Of a stretch of 64,000 bases of DNA, positions 49,295 to 59,735 are shown one piece after another; position 1 is the first letter of the stretch; every line of letters starts with the position of its first letter. Origin of the DNA: Pseudooceanicola batsensis HTCC2597 (GTDB lineage: Bacteria > Pseudomonadota > Alphaproteobacteria > Rhodobacterales > Rhodobacteraceae); assembly GCF_000152725.1 (NCBI RefSeq), contig NZ_CH724131.1:219015-283014 (forward strand), in the 5' to 3' direction. The position numbers were made by a program, and so were the translations under genes. The notes beneath the pieces were generated by a model. The model was not told the origin of the DNA. It searched no databases and was given only the letters and a program-made list of their open reading frames with translations.

Positions 49295-49996
49295 GTGCTG
49301 ACGAAGAAACAACTCGACCTTCTGGAATTCATCCACAAGCGGGTGCAGCGCGACGGTGTGCCCCCCTCCTTCGACGAGATGAAGGAGGCGCTCGACCTGC
49401 GGTCGAAGTCCGGCATCCACAGGCTCATCACCGCGCTCGAGGAACGGGGCTTCATCCGCCGGCTCGCACACCGGGCCCGCGCGATCGAGATCGTCAAGCT
49501 GCCCGATAGCCTCGGGGGCGACGGCGGCGGCTTCGTGCCCCGCGTGATCGACGGCGGCGCCGGGCCCGCCGACCCGCCGCTCGGCGACACGCGGCCGGTC
49601 GAGGCGGCGCATGCGCTGGAACTGCCCGTCATGGGCCGGATCGCCGCCGGTGTCCCGATCGAGGCGATCAACCAGGTCTCGCACCATGTCGCCGTGCCCG
49701 GCTCCATGCTCTCGGGCCGGGGCGAACATTTCGCGCTCGAGGTGCGGGGCGACTCCATGATCGACGCGGGGATCAACGACGGCGACGTCGTGGTGGTGCG
49801 CGAAACCGGCTCGGCCGACAACGGCGACATCGTCGTGGCGCTCGTCGACGAGCAGGAGGCGACGCTCAAGCGCTTCTTCCGCCGCTCCGGCCAGATCGAG
49901 CTGGTGGCCGCGAACCCGGCCTATGAAACCCGCGTGCTGCCCGACAACCGGGTCAAGGTGCAGGGCCGGCTGGTCGGCCTGATCCGCACCTACTGA
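49295..49996 (+). CDS. lexA: SOS repressor LexA
   Basis: A 233-residue LexA. The N-terminal winged helix begins [16 protein letters not shown] and has [20 protein letters not shown] as the recognition part. The self-cleavage site is Ala118-Gly119 (RIAAGVP); the catalytic pair is Ser154 (RGDSMIDAG) and Lys192 (ATLKRFF). A GTG start at 49295 with GAGGGAG upstream matches the family N-terminus. Its 3' end overlaps the convergent comEC gene by 7 bp. Autoregulation is shown by the SOS box on its -10. Confidence 0.96.
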   Translation: MLTKKQLDLLEFIHKRVQRDGVPPSFDEMKEALDLRSKSGIHRLITALEERGFIRRLAHRARAIEIVKLPDSLGGDGGGFVPRVIDGGAGPADPPLGDTRPVEAAHALELPVMGRIAAGVPIEAINQVSHHVAVPGSMLSGRGEHFALEVRGDSMIDAGINDGDVVVVRETGSADNGDIVVALVDEQEATLKRFFRRSGQIELVAANPAYETRVLPDNRVKVQGRLVGLIRTY

Positions 49997-52041
49997 GCCC
50001 GCCAGAGCCGCGCGGCGCGGATTTCCGCATCGTTCCAGAGCCGTCGGCCCGCCACCGCGCGGGCCGATCGTATGTGCAGCCCCGTGGCATCGCGGGTGAT
50101 GGCCACCGCGCCCAGCCCGTGCAGCCGCCGGGGCGAGAAGACCTCGCAGCCCGGGTCCCCCGGCGGGTCGTGGTTCAACACGAGGATCTCGCCCTGCGCG
50201 CAGGTCGCCGCCTCGGCCCGACGCTTGCCCGTGAGGTGCCGCACCCGGCCCTGCGCCGGCCAGAGCGCTGCCGCCGCCGCCTGCTCCCGCCCCGAGCCAT
50301 CGTTCTCGAGCCAGACCTGCGCCACAAATCCGGCCCCCTTCGCCCGGCTCAGCGCCCGCCCGTTCTCGCCCAGTACACCGACCAGCGCACCCCGGTCGTC
50401 GATCAGGATCCCGGGCCGGTCCACCTGCGTCCAGAGACCGCCCGCCACCAGCAGCGGAACAAGGCCCAGCCAGCGCAGCGGCCCCTGCCAGAGCGCCAGG
50501 GACAGTCCGCCCGCGGCAAAGAGCGGCAGCACCCATTCCCCCGGCGCCGGAACATGGCCGACCGCGCCGGGCCAGGATGCGACCGTCCGCGCGATGAACA
50601 GGATCACGTCCAGGCCCCAGCCCATCACGGTCAGCGCCAGCGCCTCGAGCCCCAGCGGCATCAGCACCACGGCCACCACGCCCGCGGGCATCACCAGCAT
50701 CCCCATGAGCGGCACCGCCAGCAGGTTCGCCGCCAGCCCGTAATGCGCCATCGTGTTGAAATGCGCCGCCCCGACCGGCGCCGTCGCCAGTCCCGCCACG
50801 GAGGACGAGACCACGACCGCCATGACACCCCGCAACAGCCGGCTGCGCAGCCGCGCCCTTCCGCGCAGCCCGCCGAAGACCGCGACCAGCGCGGTGGTCG
50901 CGGCAAAGGACATCTGGAACCCCGGCGACAGCAGCGCCTCGGGCCGCAGGACCAGCACCACGAGCGCCGCCATCGCCAGCGCCCGAAAGGTGATCGCCCG
51001 CCGGTCGAAGACCAGCGCGACAAGCGCGACCGCCGCCATGACGAAGGCGCGCTCGGTCGCGATCGACCCGCCCGACAGCATGAGATAGCCCGCCCCCGCC
51101 GCCACGGCGACCAGCGCGGCGACCGACCGGACGGGCCAGCGCAGCGCCGTGTAGGGCACCGCCGCCCCGGCCAGGCGCAGCGCCGCGTAGACGAACCCCG
51201 CCACCAGCCCCATGTGCAGGCCGGAAATGGCCAGCAGATGGGCGAGATTGGTGCGGCGCAGCGTCTCGGTGACCTCGCGGCTCAGCCCCGAGCGGTCGCC
51301 GGCCATCACCGCCGCGGCGAAGGCGCCGGTATCGCCCGCCAGCACGCCGCGCACCCGGTCGGACAGTGCCATCCGGGCCCGGAAGACGCGGGTCGCTCCG
51401 GGGTCGGGCGGCCGCAGAGCCACGACCGGCACGCGGGTATAGCCGACCGCGCCGAGCCGCGCGAACCAGGCGTGGCGCTGGAAGTCGAAGCCGCCGGGCT
51501 CGACGGGTCCGGCGGGGGGCGACAGGTGCGCCGTGGTCATCACGGTCAGCCCCGCCACGGGCGTCGTCGCGCCCTGGTCCCCGTGCAGGGAAATCCGCAC
51601 CCGCGCGGGCGTCCGGGACGGCGCGACATCGGCCAGGTGCACCCGGTCCAGGGTCAGCCGCAGCGCATCCGAGGCCGAGCGGTCCATGCCGACGATCCGC
51701 CCGGTGACCGGCCCGTAGTAACGCCACTCCAGCACCGGCGCGGCGACGAACTGCGCCCGCCAGGCCGCCAGCGCGCCGCCCGCCGCGATCATCGCCAGAA
51801 GCCACAGGACCGGACCCGACAGCGCACCGCCCCGCAGGGCCGCCGCACCGGCCGTCGCGGCAAGGCCGCCCAGCACCAGCTCGGCCCCGCCTCCGGGCTC
51901 GACCGGGAGGGCGAAATACCCGCCGATGCCGATGCCCAGGGCCACCGGCACCCAGGGGAACAGGAAACCGCGCTGGCGCAGCAACTCCCCGGCGAGCGCT
52001 CGGCCCGCCGCAACCGGCCCGATCTGCAGTCCCTGCGGCAC
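49990..52041 (-). CDS. comEC: ComEC/Rec2 family DNA-uptake channel protein
   Basis: A 683-residue membrane protein. The N-terminal soluble domain (DUF4131, about 60-200, with hydrophobic flanks) precedes the Competence domain (about 220-500), with [42 protein letters not shown] and [18 protein letters not shown] as core motifs. The C-terminal metallo-beta-lactamase-like part is short and lacks the HxHxDH metal motif, as in many alphaproteobacteria. It would move DNA across the inner membrane; in Rhodobacterales it also matters for gene-transfer-agent DNA uptake. It overlaps lexA tail-to-tail and is divergent from gltX. Confidence 0.9.
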   Translation of the reverse strand: MPQGLQIGPVAAGRALAGELLRQRGFLFPWVPVALGIGIGGYFALPVEPGGGAELVLGGLAATAGAAALRGGALSGPVLWLLAMIAAGGALAAWRAQFVAAPVLEWRYYGPVTGRIVGMDRSASDALRLTLDRVHLADVAPSRTPARVRISLHGDQGATTPVAGLTVMTTAHLSPPAGPVEPGGFDFQRHAWFARLGAVGYTRVPVVALRPPDPGATRVFRARMALSDRVRGVLAGDTGAFAAAVMAGDRSGLSREVTETLRRTNLAHLLAISGLHMGLVAGFVYAALRLAGAAVPYTALRWPVRSVAALVAVAAGAGYLMLSGGSIATERAFVMAAVALVALVFDRRAITFRALAMAALVVLVLRPEALLSPGFQMSFAATTALVAVFGGLRGRARLRSRLLRGVMAVVVSSSVAGLATAPVGAAHFNTMAHYGLAANLLAVPLMGMLVMPAGVVAVVLMPLGLEALALTVMGWGLDVILFIARTVASWPGAVGHVPAPGEWVLPLFAAGGLSLALWQGPLRWLGLVPLLVAGGLWTQVDRPGILIDDRGALVGVLGENGRALSRAKGAGFVAQVWLENDGSGREQAAAAALWPAQGRVRHLTGKRRAEAATCAQGEILVLNHDPPGDPGCEVFSPRRLHGLGAVAITRDATGLHIRSARAVAGRRLWNDAEIRAARLWRAQ

Positions 52042-52116
52042 TTGTCACCCTCGTTTCCGCCAGATAGACAATGCGCAGCTTGGGCCCTCCCTGGTAAACG
52101 AAAGGTTACTCCCCCC

Positions 52117-53529
52117 GTGTCCACCGAGGTTGTCACCCGCTTTGCGCCTTCTCCCACAGGCTTTCTGCATATCGGCGGCGCGCGCACCGCGCTGTTCAAC
52201 TGGCTCTATGCCCGCGGCCGCGGCGGCAAGTTCCTGCTGCGGATCGAGGATACCGACCGCGACCGCTCGACCCCCGAGGCGACGGCCGCGATCCTGGCCG
52301 GCATGGCGTGGCTGGGTCTCGACCACGACGGAGAGGCGGTCTCGCAATACGAGCGGGCCGACCGGCACCGCGCGGTGGCGCATGAGCTTCTCGAGGCCGG
52401 GAAGGCCTACAAGTGCTTTTCGACCCAGGAGGAAATCCAGGCCTACCGCGAGGCCGCCCGCGCCGACGGCCGCTCCACCCTGTTCCGCAGCCCCTGGCGC
52501 GATGCCGATCCGGCCACACACCCCGACGCGCCTTACGTTGTAAGGTTGAGGGTCCCGCACGAGGGCACGACCGTCATCCGCGACGAGGTGCAGGGCGACG
52601 TGACGATCCGCAACGACCAGCTCGACGATCTGGTGCTGCTGCGCTCGGACGGGTCTCCGGTCTACATGCTGGCGGTGGTGGTGGACGATCACGACATGGG
52701 CGTGACCCACGTGATCCGGGGCGACGACCACCTCAACAACGCCGCGCGCCAGATGACGATCATCCAGGCCATGGGCTGGCCGGTTCCGGTCTACGCGCAT
52801 ATTCCGCTGATCCACGGCCCGGACGGCAAGAAGCTGTCCAAGCGGCACGGCGCGCTCGGGGTCGAGGAATATCAGCGCATGGGCTATCCGGCGGCGGGGA
52901 TGCGCAACTATCTCGCCCGGCTCGGCTGGAGCCATGGCGACGACGAATTCTTCACCGACGCCCAGGCGCTGGAATGGTTCGACATCACCGGGATCGGCAA
53001 ATCCCCCGCGCGGCTCGATTTCAAGAAGCTCGAGAACATCTGCGGCCAGCACATCGCGGCGGCAGACGATGCTGCGCTGCTGCATGAACTTCAAGATTTT
53101 CTTGCGTCAACCGGGCAGGAGCCGCTCTCCGGCGCAAAAGTTGACATGGTCAACAAAGCCATGCCCGTGCTCAAGGAGCGCGCCAAGACATTTCCGGAAC
53201 TTCTTGAAAAGGCGCACTTCTGCCTGACGGAGCGTCCGCTCGTCATCGAAGAGAAGGCCGCCAAGAACCTCACGGAAGACAGCCGGGCGATGCTGTCGGA
53301 TTTGACGCCGCAACTGCAAACTGCTACGTGGGTGCGTCAGGACTTGGAGGCCTTGTTGAACAGCTTTGCCGAAGATCGCGGAGTGAAGTTCGGGCAACTG
53401 GCAGGTCCCCTGCGCGCCGCCCTTGCCGGCCGTGCGGCAACACCCAGTGTCTTTGACATGATGCTGGTCCTCGGACCGGAAGAAACGAGATTGCGGCTTA
53501 TGGACGCCGCCGCGCCGGTCCGGGCGTAA
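52117..53529 (+). CDS. gltX: glutamyl-tRNA synthetase, with a compositionally distinct 3' third
   Basis: A 470-residue class I synthetase. The HIGH-type motif is in [18 protein letters not shown] and the KMSKS equivalent is [11 protein letters not shown] start at 52117 with AAAGG upstream. The N-terminal and catalytic parts (to about codon 320) use GC-ending codons like their neighbours. From about 53070 to the stop the DNA has many A/T-ending codons (for example gaa ctt caa gat ttt ctt near 53088), roughly 30% by eye against 10-15% before. The anticodon-binding region is therefore probably of different origin. The reading frame is intact. Confidence 0.95.
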   Translation: MSTEVVTRFAPSPTGFLHIGGARTALFNWLYARGRGGKFLLRIEDTDRDRSTPEATAAILAGMAWLGLDHDGEAVSQYERADRHRAVAHELLEAGKAYKCFSTQEEIQAYREAARADGRSTLFRSPWRDADPATHPDAPYVVRLRVPHEGTTVIRDEVQGDVTIRNDQLDDLVLLRSDGSPVYMLAVVVDDHDMGVTHVIRGDDHLNNAARQMTIIQAMGWPVPVYAHIPLIHGPDGKKLSKRHGALGVEEYQRMGYPAAGMRNYLARLGWSHGDDEFFTDAQALEWFDITGIGKSPARLDFKKLENICGQHIAAADDAALLHELQDFLASTGQEPLSGAKVDMVNKAMPVLKERAKTFPELLEKAHFCLTERPLVIEEKAAKNLTEDSRAMLSDLTPQLQTATWVRQDLEALLNSFAEDRGVKFGQLAGPLRAALAGRAATPSVFDMMLVLGPEETRLRLMDAAAPVRA

Positions 53530-53602
53530 CGCACCGGTTACCTGCGGCGCATAGAAGGGGCGCGCGGCCCAGCCACGCGCGGCACAAGAGGAAGGGAAGA
53601 GT

Positions 53603-54898
53603 ATGACAGAGACGAACAAAACGGCAACTCTGACGCTAGACGACAAGAGCTATGATTTGCCGATCCTTTCGCCGAGCGCGGGCCCCGATGTGATCGACAT
53701 CCGCAAGCTCTATGGGCAGGCCGACGTGTTCACCTATGACCCGGGCTTCACGTCCACCGCGTCCTGCGAAAGTGCCATCACCTATATCGACGGCGAGGAA
53801 GGTGTGCTTCTGCACCGCGGCTATCCGATCGACCAGCTGGCGGGGAAGTCCCACTTCCTCGAGGTCTGCTACCTGCTGCTCTACGGTGAACTGCCGTCCG
53901 CCGCCCAGATCGAGGATTTCGAGAGCCGGGTGACCAACCACACGATGGTGCATGAACAGATGCACCGCTTCTTCACCGGGTTCCGCCGCGACGCGCACCC
54001 GATGGCGATCATGACCGGCGTGGTCGGCGCGATGTCGGCCTTCTACCACGACAGCACCGACATCAGCGATCCCTGGCACCGCGAGGTCGCCTCGATCCGC
54101 CTGATCGCCAAGATGCCGACCATCGCGGCCATGGCCTACAAGTATTCGATCGGCCAGCCCTTCGTGTACCCGCGCAACGATCTCGACTATGCGTCGAACT
54201 TCCTGCGCATGTGCTTTTCGGTCCCGGCCGAGGATTACAACGTCGACCCGATCCTCAGCCGCGCGATGGACCGGATCTTCACCCTGCACGCCGATCACGA
54301 ACAGAACGCCTCGACCTCGACGGTGCGGCTGGCGTCGTCCTCGGGGGCGAATCCCTTCGCCTGCATCGCGGCCGGCATCGCCTGCCTCTGGGGTCCGGCC
54401 CATGGCGGCGCGAACCAGGCGGCGCTGGAAAGCCTCAAGGAAATCGGCACGCCCGACCGCATCCCCGAGTTCATCGCCCGGGCCAAGGACAAGGACGATC
54501 CGTTCCGCCTGATGGGCTTCGGCCACCGGGTCTACAAGAACTTCGACCCGCGCGCGAAGGTGATGAAGCAGTCGGCGGACGAGGTGCTGGACCTGCTGGG
54601 CGTCGAGAACAACCCGATCCTCGCCGTCGCGAAAGAGGTCGAGAAACAGGCGCTCGAGGACGATTACTTCGTCGACCGCAAGCTTTTCCCGAATGTCGAT
54701 TTCTATTCCGGCATCATCCTCGAGGCCATGGGCTTCCCCACTTCGATGTTCACGCCGATCTTCGCCCTGTCGCGGACGGTCGGCTGGGTGTCCCAGTGGA
54801 AGGAGATGATCGAGGATCCGGGCATGAAGATCGGCCGCCCGCGCCAGCTCTACACCGGCGCGACGCAGCGCGACTACGTCGACGTCGAGAACCGCTGA
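53603..54898 (+). CDS. gltA: citrate synthase
   Basis: A 431-residue type II (Gram-negative) citrate synthase. Catalytic His residues are in [15 protein letters not shown] and [27 protein letters not shown] carries the other conserved His and Arg; the Asp is in [12 protein letters not shown] (D before F). The N-terminal domain with the NADH-regulatory type of large enzyme is present ([21 protein letters not shown]). Start 53603 has GGAAGGGAAG upstream. It follows gltX after 73 bp and ends in a clear intrinsic terminator. Confidence 0.97.
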   Translation: MTETNKTATLTLDDKSYDLPILSPSAGPDVIDIRKLYGQADVFTYDPGFTSTASCESAITYIDGEEGVLLHRGYPIDQLAGKSHFLEVCYLLLYGELPSAAQIEDFESRVTNHTMVHEQMHRFFTGFRRDAHPMAIMTGVVGAMSAFYHDSTDISDPWHREVASIRLIAKMPTIAAMAYKYSIGQPFVYPRNDLDYASNFLRMCFSVPAEDYNVDPILSRAMDRIFTLHADHEQNASTSTVRLASSSGANPFACIAAGIACLWGPAHGGANQAALESLKEIGTPDRIPEFIARAKDKDDPFRLMGFGHRVYKNFDPRAKVMKQSADEVLDLLGVENNPILAVAKEVEKQALEDDYFVDRKLFPNVDFYSGIILEAMGFPTSMFTPIFALSRTVGWVSQWKEMIEDPGMKIGRPRQLYTGATQRDYVDVENR

Positions 54899-54920
54899 CG
54901 CCGCCACCGACCGACCAGAA

Positions 54921-54948
54921 AACCGCCGGGCCCTGCCCGGCGGTTTTT
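54921..54948 (+). terminator. intrinsic terminator of gltA
   Basis: Perfect 10-bp stem AACCGCCGGG/CCCGGCGGTT with a 5-nt loop (CCCTG), followed by a run of five T (54944-54948), 23 bp after the gltA stop codon. Confidence 0.9.
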
Positions 54949-55155
54949 CGTTGCGCGGGTGCCGGCTCCTCCCCGCGTCAGGGACGCGGCGTCCGATCCC
55001 GTGGAAGGATGGCCCGGCCCTGGTCGCCTGGCAGCGCCGGCCCGCGGGGTGGTGCGAAAGCGCCGCCCGAAGGGGGCGGCACTGCCCGGCCTGCATACCG
55101 GGCGGGCCTCACCGGCGTCAGCACCGGCCGGAGCGGCGAAAGGCCCCTGCCCTGC

Positions 55156-55932
55156 CTACCGTCCCTCGAACCGCGCCGGCCGCTTTTCGATGAAGGCCAG
55201 CACGCCCTCCTTGAAGTCGCGGGACTGGCCGCAGACGTTCTGCGACCGCCCCTCGATGTCCAGCTGCGCGTCCAGCCCGTTGCTCCAGCTTTGGCGGATC
55301 GTCTCCTTGATCTGGCCGAAGGCCAGGGTCGGCCCCTTGGCGAGATAATCGGCCCGCGCGGTCCAGCGCGCCTCGAATTCCTCGTCCGGCACGGCCTCCC
55401 AGATCATGCCCCAGGCATCCGCGTCTCGGGCCGAGATCTTCTCGGCGAAGAGCGCCGCGCCCATGGCCTTGGGCGATCCGACCGAGCGGGGCAGCCAATA
55501 GGTCCCGCCGGCATCGGGCATCAGGGCGATCTTGCTGAAGGCCTGCAGGAAATAGGCGCTTTCGGTGGCGATCACCACGTCGCAGGACAGCGCGATATTG
55601 GCCCCGGCCCCGGCGGCGGCCCCGTTCACCGCGGCGATCACCGGCACCGGCGCCTCGACGATGGCGCGGACCAGGGGCTGGTATTCGTCGCGCAGCACAC
55701 GCTCGAGATCGGGATTGTCGAGACTGCCGCTGTCGCTCAGATCCTGACCCGAACAGAAGGCCGGTCCGTTGCCGGTCAGCACGATCACCCGCGCGTCGGT
55801 CGCGGCCTTGCGGACAGCATCGGCCAGCTCGGCGCGCATCAACCCGTTCAGGGCGTTGTACTTGTCGGGACGGTTCAGGCGGATGACGGCCTTGTCGTCG
55901 GTGATGTCGCTGGTGATGGTCTGATAGCTCAT
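55156..55932 (-). CDS. enoyl-CoA hydratase/isomerase family protein, PaaG-like
   Basis: A 258-residue crotonase-fold protein. Oxyanion-hole segments are GPAFCSGQDLSD and NGAAAGAGANIALSCDV; LMPDAGGTYWLPRSVG carries an Asp at the place used by PaaG (epoxyphenylacetyl-CoA isomerase) and related isomerases, not the two Glu of hydratases. Length 258 fits. No phenylacetate genes are nearby; the gene lies between gltA and ccmH on the minus strand. The substrate may be a ring-opened phenylacetyl-CoA intermediate or a general 2,3/3,4-enoyl-CoA isomerisation. Confidence 0.83.
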   Translation of the reverse strand: MSYQTITSDITDDKAVIRLNRPDKYNALNGLMRAELADAVRKAATDARVIVLTGNGPAFCSGQDLSDSGSLDNPDLERVLRDEYQPLVRAIVEAPVPVIAAVNGAAAGAGANIALSCDVVIATESAYFLQAFSKIALMPDAGGTYWLPRSVGSPKAMGAALFAEKISARDADAWGMIWEAVPDEEFEARWTARADYLAKGPTLAFGQIKETIRQSWSNGLDAQLDIEGRSQNVCGQSRDFKEGVLAFIEKRPARFEGR

Positions 55933-55995
55933 GGAAGTCTCCTCTTCCGGGCCACTCCAATTCCTGCCGTCACGGGACGCAAGGGGAACCGTGCG

Positions 55996-56523
55996 TCACC
56001 GGTCGAGAATTCGCTTCAGACGCTCTTCCTCCTCGGGGCTCAGCGCCTCTTCCGTCCCCGACGCCCTGCGGCGTAGGAAGACGAGGCCGATGCCCAGCCC
56101 GAGGATCAGCATCGCGGGGCCGGCCCCCCAGAGGACCCAGTTGGTACCGCCCGTCCGCGGCGTGAGCAGGACGTATTCGCCGTACCGATCGGTGACGAAG
56201 TCGATCACCTCGTCGTCCGTGTCGCCCGCGACCAGCCGCTCGCGCACCAGAAGGCGCAGGTCTCGGGCCAGTTCGGCGTTGCTGTCGTCGATGCTCTCGT
56301 TCCGGCAGACGAGACAGCGCAGCCCCCGCGAGAGCTCTCGCGCCCGCTCCTCGAGCTGCGGGTCGGCGAGGATCTCGTCTGGCTGCACGGCCAGAGCCGG
56401 TCCGGCCATGAGGGCCAGCGCCAGCAGCGTCGGGTGCGTGCTCGCACGCATCGCCGCGACGACGGCCGCCAGGGCGCGGAAGGTGCGGCGCAGCACGCAT
56501 CCTGCGGGGTCCCTTTGTCTCAT
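55996..56523 (-). CDS. ccmH: cytochrome c maturation protein CcmH
   Basis: A 175-residue CcmH with the thiol motif LRCLVCRNESIDDSNAELA (LRCxxC) that reduces apocytochrome heme-binding cysteines in the periplasm. A C-terminal membrane helix (TNWVLWGAGPAMLILGLGIGLVFLRRR) anchors it. The start at 56523 overlaps the ccmF stop (ATGA) and has AAGGAG upstream; an internal ATG at 56451 gives a more usual signal peptide (RASTHPTLLALALMAGPALA) but lacks a ribosome site. It follows ccmF on the same strand. Confidence 0.93.
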   Translation of the reverse strand: MRQRDPAGCVLRRTFRALAAVVAAMRASTHPTLLALALMAGPALAVQPDEILADPQLEERARELSRGLRCLVCRNESIDDSNAELARDLRLLVRERLVAGDTDDEVIDFVTDRYGEYVLLTPRTGGTNWVLWGAGPAMLILGLGIGLVFLRRRASGTEEALSPEEEERLKRILDR

Positions 56524-58481
56524 TCCGCGGGCACTCCTTCCGCGGCGACCCGGCGCGCCCCGGCCGCGACGCGATAACGCCGGTCGCTCAGGCTCAGCGC
56601 GCCGCCGAGCGCCATGAGGATGGCGCCGCCCCAGATCCAGTTGGCCAGCGGTTTGACATAGGTGCGGAAGGCCCAGCCGCCGCCCTCCTGCGGATCGCCG
56701 ATCACCACATAGACGTCGCGCAGGATGCCGTTGTCGATCCCCGCTTCGGTGGTGGGCATGCGGGCGACCGGGTAGAAGCGTTTCTCGGGCGTCAGCGTCG
56801 CGATGGCCGCGCCGTCACGCGCCAGCCGCACCGTGCCGGTGGTCGAGACATAGTTGGGCCCCTGCACGCGCGTGACGCCTTCCAGCGTGATGTCGTAGCC
56901 CGCCAGGGTCAGGGTGTCGCCCTCCTGCATGACGCGGATGTCCTCGCTCTCCCAGGCCAGCAGTCCGGCGATCCCGGCGATCGTCACCCCCAGCCCCGCG
57001 TGGGCCAGCGTGCGGCCGTAATCCGACCGCTGCAGCCGGAACAGCCGCCCGGCGCCGCTCTTGCCGGTGCGGGCCCAGAGATCGGTGGCCGCCCCCGCCA
57101 CCAGCCAGGTCCCCAGCATCAGCCCCACGGGGCCGAGCGCAGAGCGTTCGGTCTGGATCGCGTAGACGAGCGCCAGGACCGCCACCGCCAGCGCCATGGC
57201 GGGCAGCAGCCTGCGCAGGACGCGCCCCGGCCGGCCGCGCTTCCACGGCATCATCGCGCCGATCGGCAGCGCCAGCCCGAGCGCCACGAAGAAGGGCGTG
57301 AAGGCCATGTTGAAAAAGGGCGCCCCGACCGACAGCTTGCGGTCGAAGGCCAGTTCGCTCACCAGCGGCCAGACCGTGCCGACGAAGACCACCAGCGCCG
57401 CCACGGCCAGCAGGATGTTGTTCAGCACCAGCATGCTTTCGCGGCTGATCATGGAAAAGACCCCGCGCGAGGACAGCGCCTCGGCCCGCGCGGCGAAGAG
57501 CGTCAGCGCGCCCCCCATGAAGAGCACCGTGATCGCCAGCAGAAAGACGCCGCGTTCGGGATCGGTGGCAAAGGCATGAACGCTCGTGATGATGCCCGAC
57601 CGGGTGATGAACGCCCCGATCAGCGAAAAGCCGAAGGCGACGATGGCCAGGAGGATGGTCCAGCTTTTCAGGCTTTCGCGCTTTTCGACGACCACGGCGG
57701 AATGCAGCAGCGCCGCCGCGATGAGCCAGGGCATGAAGCTGGCGTTCTCGACCGGGTCCCAGAACCAGAAGCCGCCCCAGCCCAGCTCGTAATAGGCCCA
57801 CCACGACCCCAGGGCGATGCCGATGGTCAGAAAGACCCAGGCCGCCAGCGTCCAGGGCCGCACCCACCTGCCCCAGGCAGCGTCCACCCGCCCCTCGATC
57901 AGGGCGGCGACGGCGAAGGAGAAGGCCATCGAGAGGCCCACGTAGCCGAGGTAGAGGAAGGGCGGATGGAAGGCGAGACCCGGATCCTGCAGCAGCGGAT
58001 TGAGGTCGCGCCCGTCCAGCGGCGGCACCGCAAGGCGCAGGAAGGGGTTCGAGGTGAAGATCAGGAAGGCCAGGAAGGCCAGCCCGATGCCGCCCTGCAC
58101 CGCGAGAACGCGGGCGCGCAGCGTGGGCGGCAGGGCGCCGCCGAACCAGGCCGCCGAGGCGCCGAAGAGCGCCAGGATCAGGATCCACAGCAGCATCGAG
58201 CCCTCGTGGTTCCCCCAGACGCCGGTGATCTTGTAGAGCATCGGCTTGAGAGAATGCGAATTCTCGGTGACGAGACGCAGGGAGAAATCCGAGGTGACGA
58301 AGGCGTGGGTCAGCGCGGCAAAGGAGAAGCCGACCAGCAGGAACTGCGCGTTGGCCGCCGGCTCCGCCACGGCCATCCAGCCCGGCCAGCGCCTGTGTGC
58401 GCCGACCAGCGGCACGACGGTCTGCACCAGCGCCACGGCGAGCGCGAGAATGAGGGCGAAGTGGCCGAGTTCTGTCACCAT
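56520..58481 (-). CDS. ccmF: heme lyase CcmF, cytochrome c maturation
   Basis: A 653-residue protein with about 15 hydrophobic segments. The tryptophan-rich WWD domain WGGFWFWDPVENASFMPW and the flanking GNHEGSMLLW His region are present. CcmF transfers heme from holo-CcmE to apocytochrome with CcmH. Start 58481 gives the usual TELGHFALILALAVAL N-terminus. Its partner ccmE is about 4 kb away on the opposite strand, so the ccm genes are split here. Confidence 0.95.
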   Translation of the reverse strand: MVTELGHFALILALAVALVQTVVPLVGAHRRWPGWMAVAEPAANAQFLLVGFSFAALTHAFVTSDFSLRLVTENSHSLKPMLYKITGVWGNHEGSMLLWILILALFGASAAWFGGALPPTLRARVLAVQGGIGLAFLAFLIFTSNPFLRLAVPPLDGRDLNPLLQDPGLAFHPPFLYLGYVGLSMAFSFAVAALIEGRVDAAWGRWVRPWTLAAWVFLTIGIALGSWWAYYELGWGGFWFWDPVENASFMPWLIAAALLHSAVVVEKRESLKSWTILLAIVAFGFSLIGAFITRSGIITSVHAFATDPERGVFLLAITVLFMGGALTLFAARAEALSSRGVFSMISRESMLVLNNILLAVAALVVFVGTVWPLVSELAFDRKLSVGAPFFNMAFTPFFVALGLALPIGAMMPWKRGRPGRVLRRLLPAMALAVAVLALVYAIQTERSALGPVGLMLGTWLVAGAATDLWARTGKSGAGRLFRLQRSDYGRTLAHAGLGVTIAGIAGLLAWESEDIRVMQEGDTLTLAGYDITLEGVTRVQGPNYVSTTGTVRLARDGAAIATLTPEKRFYPVARMPTTEAGIDNGILRDVYVVIGDPQEGGGWAFRTYVKPLANWIWGGAILMALGGALSLSDRRYRVAAGARRVAAEGVPAE

Positions 58482-58799
58482 GCCCGCGGTTATACGGATC
58501 GCCGCGGCACGGGCCAATCACTTCGTGCCGCGCGGGTGGTTCACGTTGTCGCGGGGTGCGCGCGGATCTCACAGCCCTGCCCGCGCGAAGGCTCGGGGCG
58601 CGCGGGTCGCGGCAAAGCCACATTCGCGCGGCACCGGGCGCGCGCCGGATCCAGGCCGGATCCGGGCCGATTCCGGGCCGAACGCCGCGGTCGGAGAGGC
58701 GGGAGAGGCCGCTCCCTCCCCTCCGTGCGGGCCGCCGCCGAACCCTCTGGCCCCGCCCCCGGCCAAACGCTACATTCGCACCAGCCAGCAGGTAGCACG
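58482..58799. other. 318-bp divergent region between ccmF and the acyltransferase gene
   Basis: No gene seen. It must hold both divergent promoters. It contains four imperfect 11-bp tandem units (58644-58687) and many CGCG words. Open frames crossing it are Arg/Pro-rich and without domains. Confidence 0.5.
58644..58687. repeat. four imperfect 11-bp tandem repeats
   Basis: Units begin GCC at 58644, 58655, 58666 and 58677: GCCGGATCCAG, GCCGGATCCGG, GCCGATTCCGG, GCCGAACGCCG. The period equals about one helical turn, so a regulator could read the same face repeatedly; slippage is the simpler cause. Confidence 0.6.
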
Positions 58800-59726
58800 A
58801 TGACCGCCCAGACACCGCCCAACACGCCCACGAACCGGCAGATCGCCCGCGACATCTCCTACGCCCATTCGGCCGCCACGCGCGGCGGACGGGCGCTGAT
58901 CCGGGTGATGGAGAACGTCACCGGCCGTCCCGGGCTGATCCGGCGGGCCGACGGATATGCCAGCGAGATCGCGGGCGGGCGGGACTTCTGGTCGGTCATG
59001 GTCGAGCGCTACCGGCTCTCGCTGTCGGTCACGGGCGGATCGCTCGACAACATCCCCCGGACCGGGCCGCTGATCCTGATCGCGAACCACCCCTACGGCA
59101 TCCTCGACGGGCTGATGATGGGGCATGTGCTGCAGCGGCAGCGGGGTGATTTCCGCATCCTGGCGCACCGGGTCTTCCGCAAGGCCGAGGACATAAACCG
59201 CGTCATCCTGCCGATCTCGTTCGACGAGACCAAAGAGGCGGTGCAGCAGAACATCGAGACGCGCAAGACGGCCCTGCGCTACCTGGCCGACGGCGGCGCC
59301 ATCGGGGTCTTTCCGGGCGGCACGGTCTCGACCGCGCTGCGCCCCTTCTCGCGCCCCATGGATCCGGGCTGGCGGGGCTTCACGGCGCGGATGATCACCA
59401 AGTCGCAGGCGACCGTGGTGCCGATGTTCTTCGCCGGCCATACCTCGCGCCTGTTCCAGCTGGCCTCGCACCTGCATTCGACGCTCCGCATGGGGCTGCT
59501 GATCAAGGAGTTCCGTTCGCGCGTGGGGACCCCGGTCGAGGTGGTGATCGGCGACCCCATTCCGCCCGCGGACCTGGCCCCCCACGCCCGCGACACCCGC
59601 GCCATGATGGACTTTCTGCGCAAGCGCACCTACGCGTTGTCGCCCGATCCGCTCAAATCCTTTGAATATGGCTTTGAATTCGAGGATAAGCACCGCAACG
59701 GCGACCTCCCCCGCCGGGTTTACTGA
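58800..59726 (+). CDS. lysophospholipid acyltransferase family protein (PlsC-like)
   Basis: A 308-residue membrane-associated acyltransferase. The acyltransferase motif is IANHPYGILDG, with five rather than four residues between His and Asp, as in the hemolysin-linked acyltransferase branch; GVFPGGTVSTA is the second block and VVPMFFAGHTSRLFQ the third. It would transfer acyl chains to a glycerophospholipid or ornithine-type lipid; the substrate is not determined. Start 58800 follows CAGGTAGC. murI begins 9 bp downstream, suggesting co-transcription. Confidence 0.87.
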   Translation: MTAQTPPNTPTNRQIARDISYAHSAATRGGRALIRVMENVTGRPGLIRRADGYASEIAGGRDFWSVMVERYRLSLSVTGGSLDNIPRTGPLILIANHPYGILDGLMMGHVLQRQRGDFRILAHRVFRKAEDINRVILPISFDETKEAVQQNIETRKTALRYLADGGAIGVFPGGTVSTALRPFSRPMDPGWRGFTARMITKSQATVVPMFFAGHTSRLFQLASHLHSTLRMGLLIKEFRSRVGTPVEVVIGDPIPPADLAPHARDTRAMMDFLRKRTYALSPDPLKSFEYGFEFEDKHRNGDLPRRVY

Positions 59727-59735
59727 AGGCAGATC

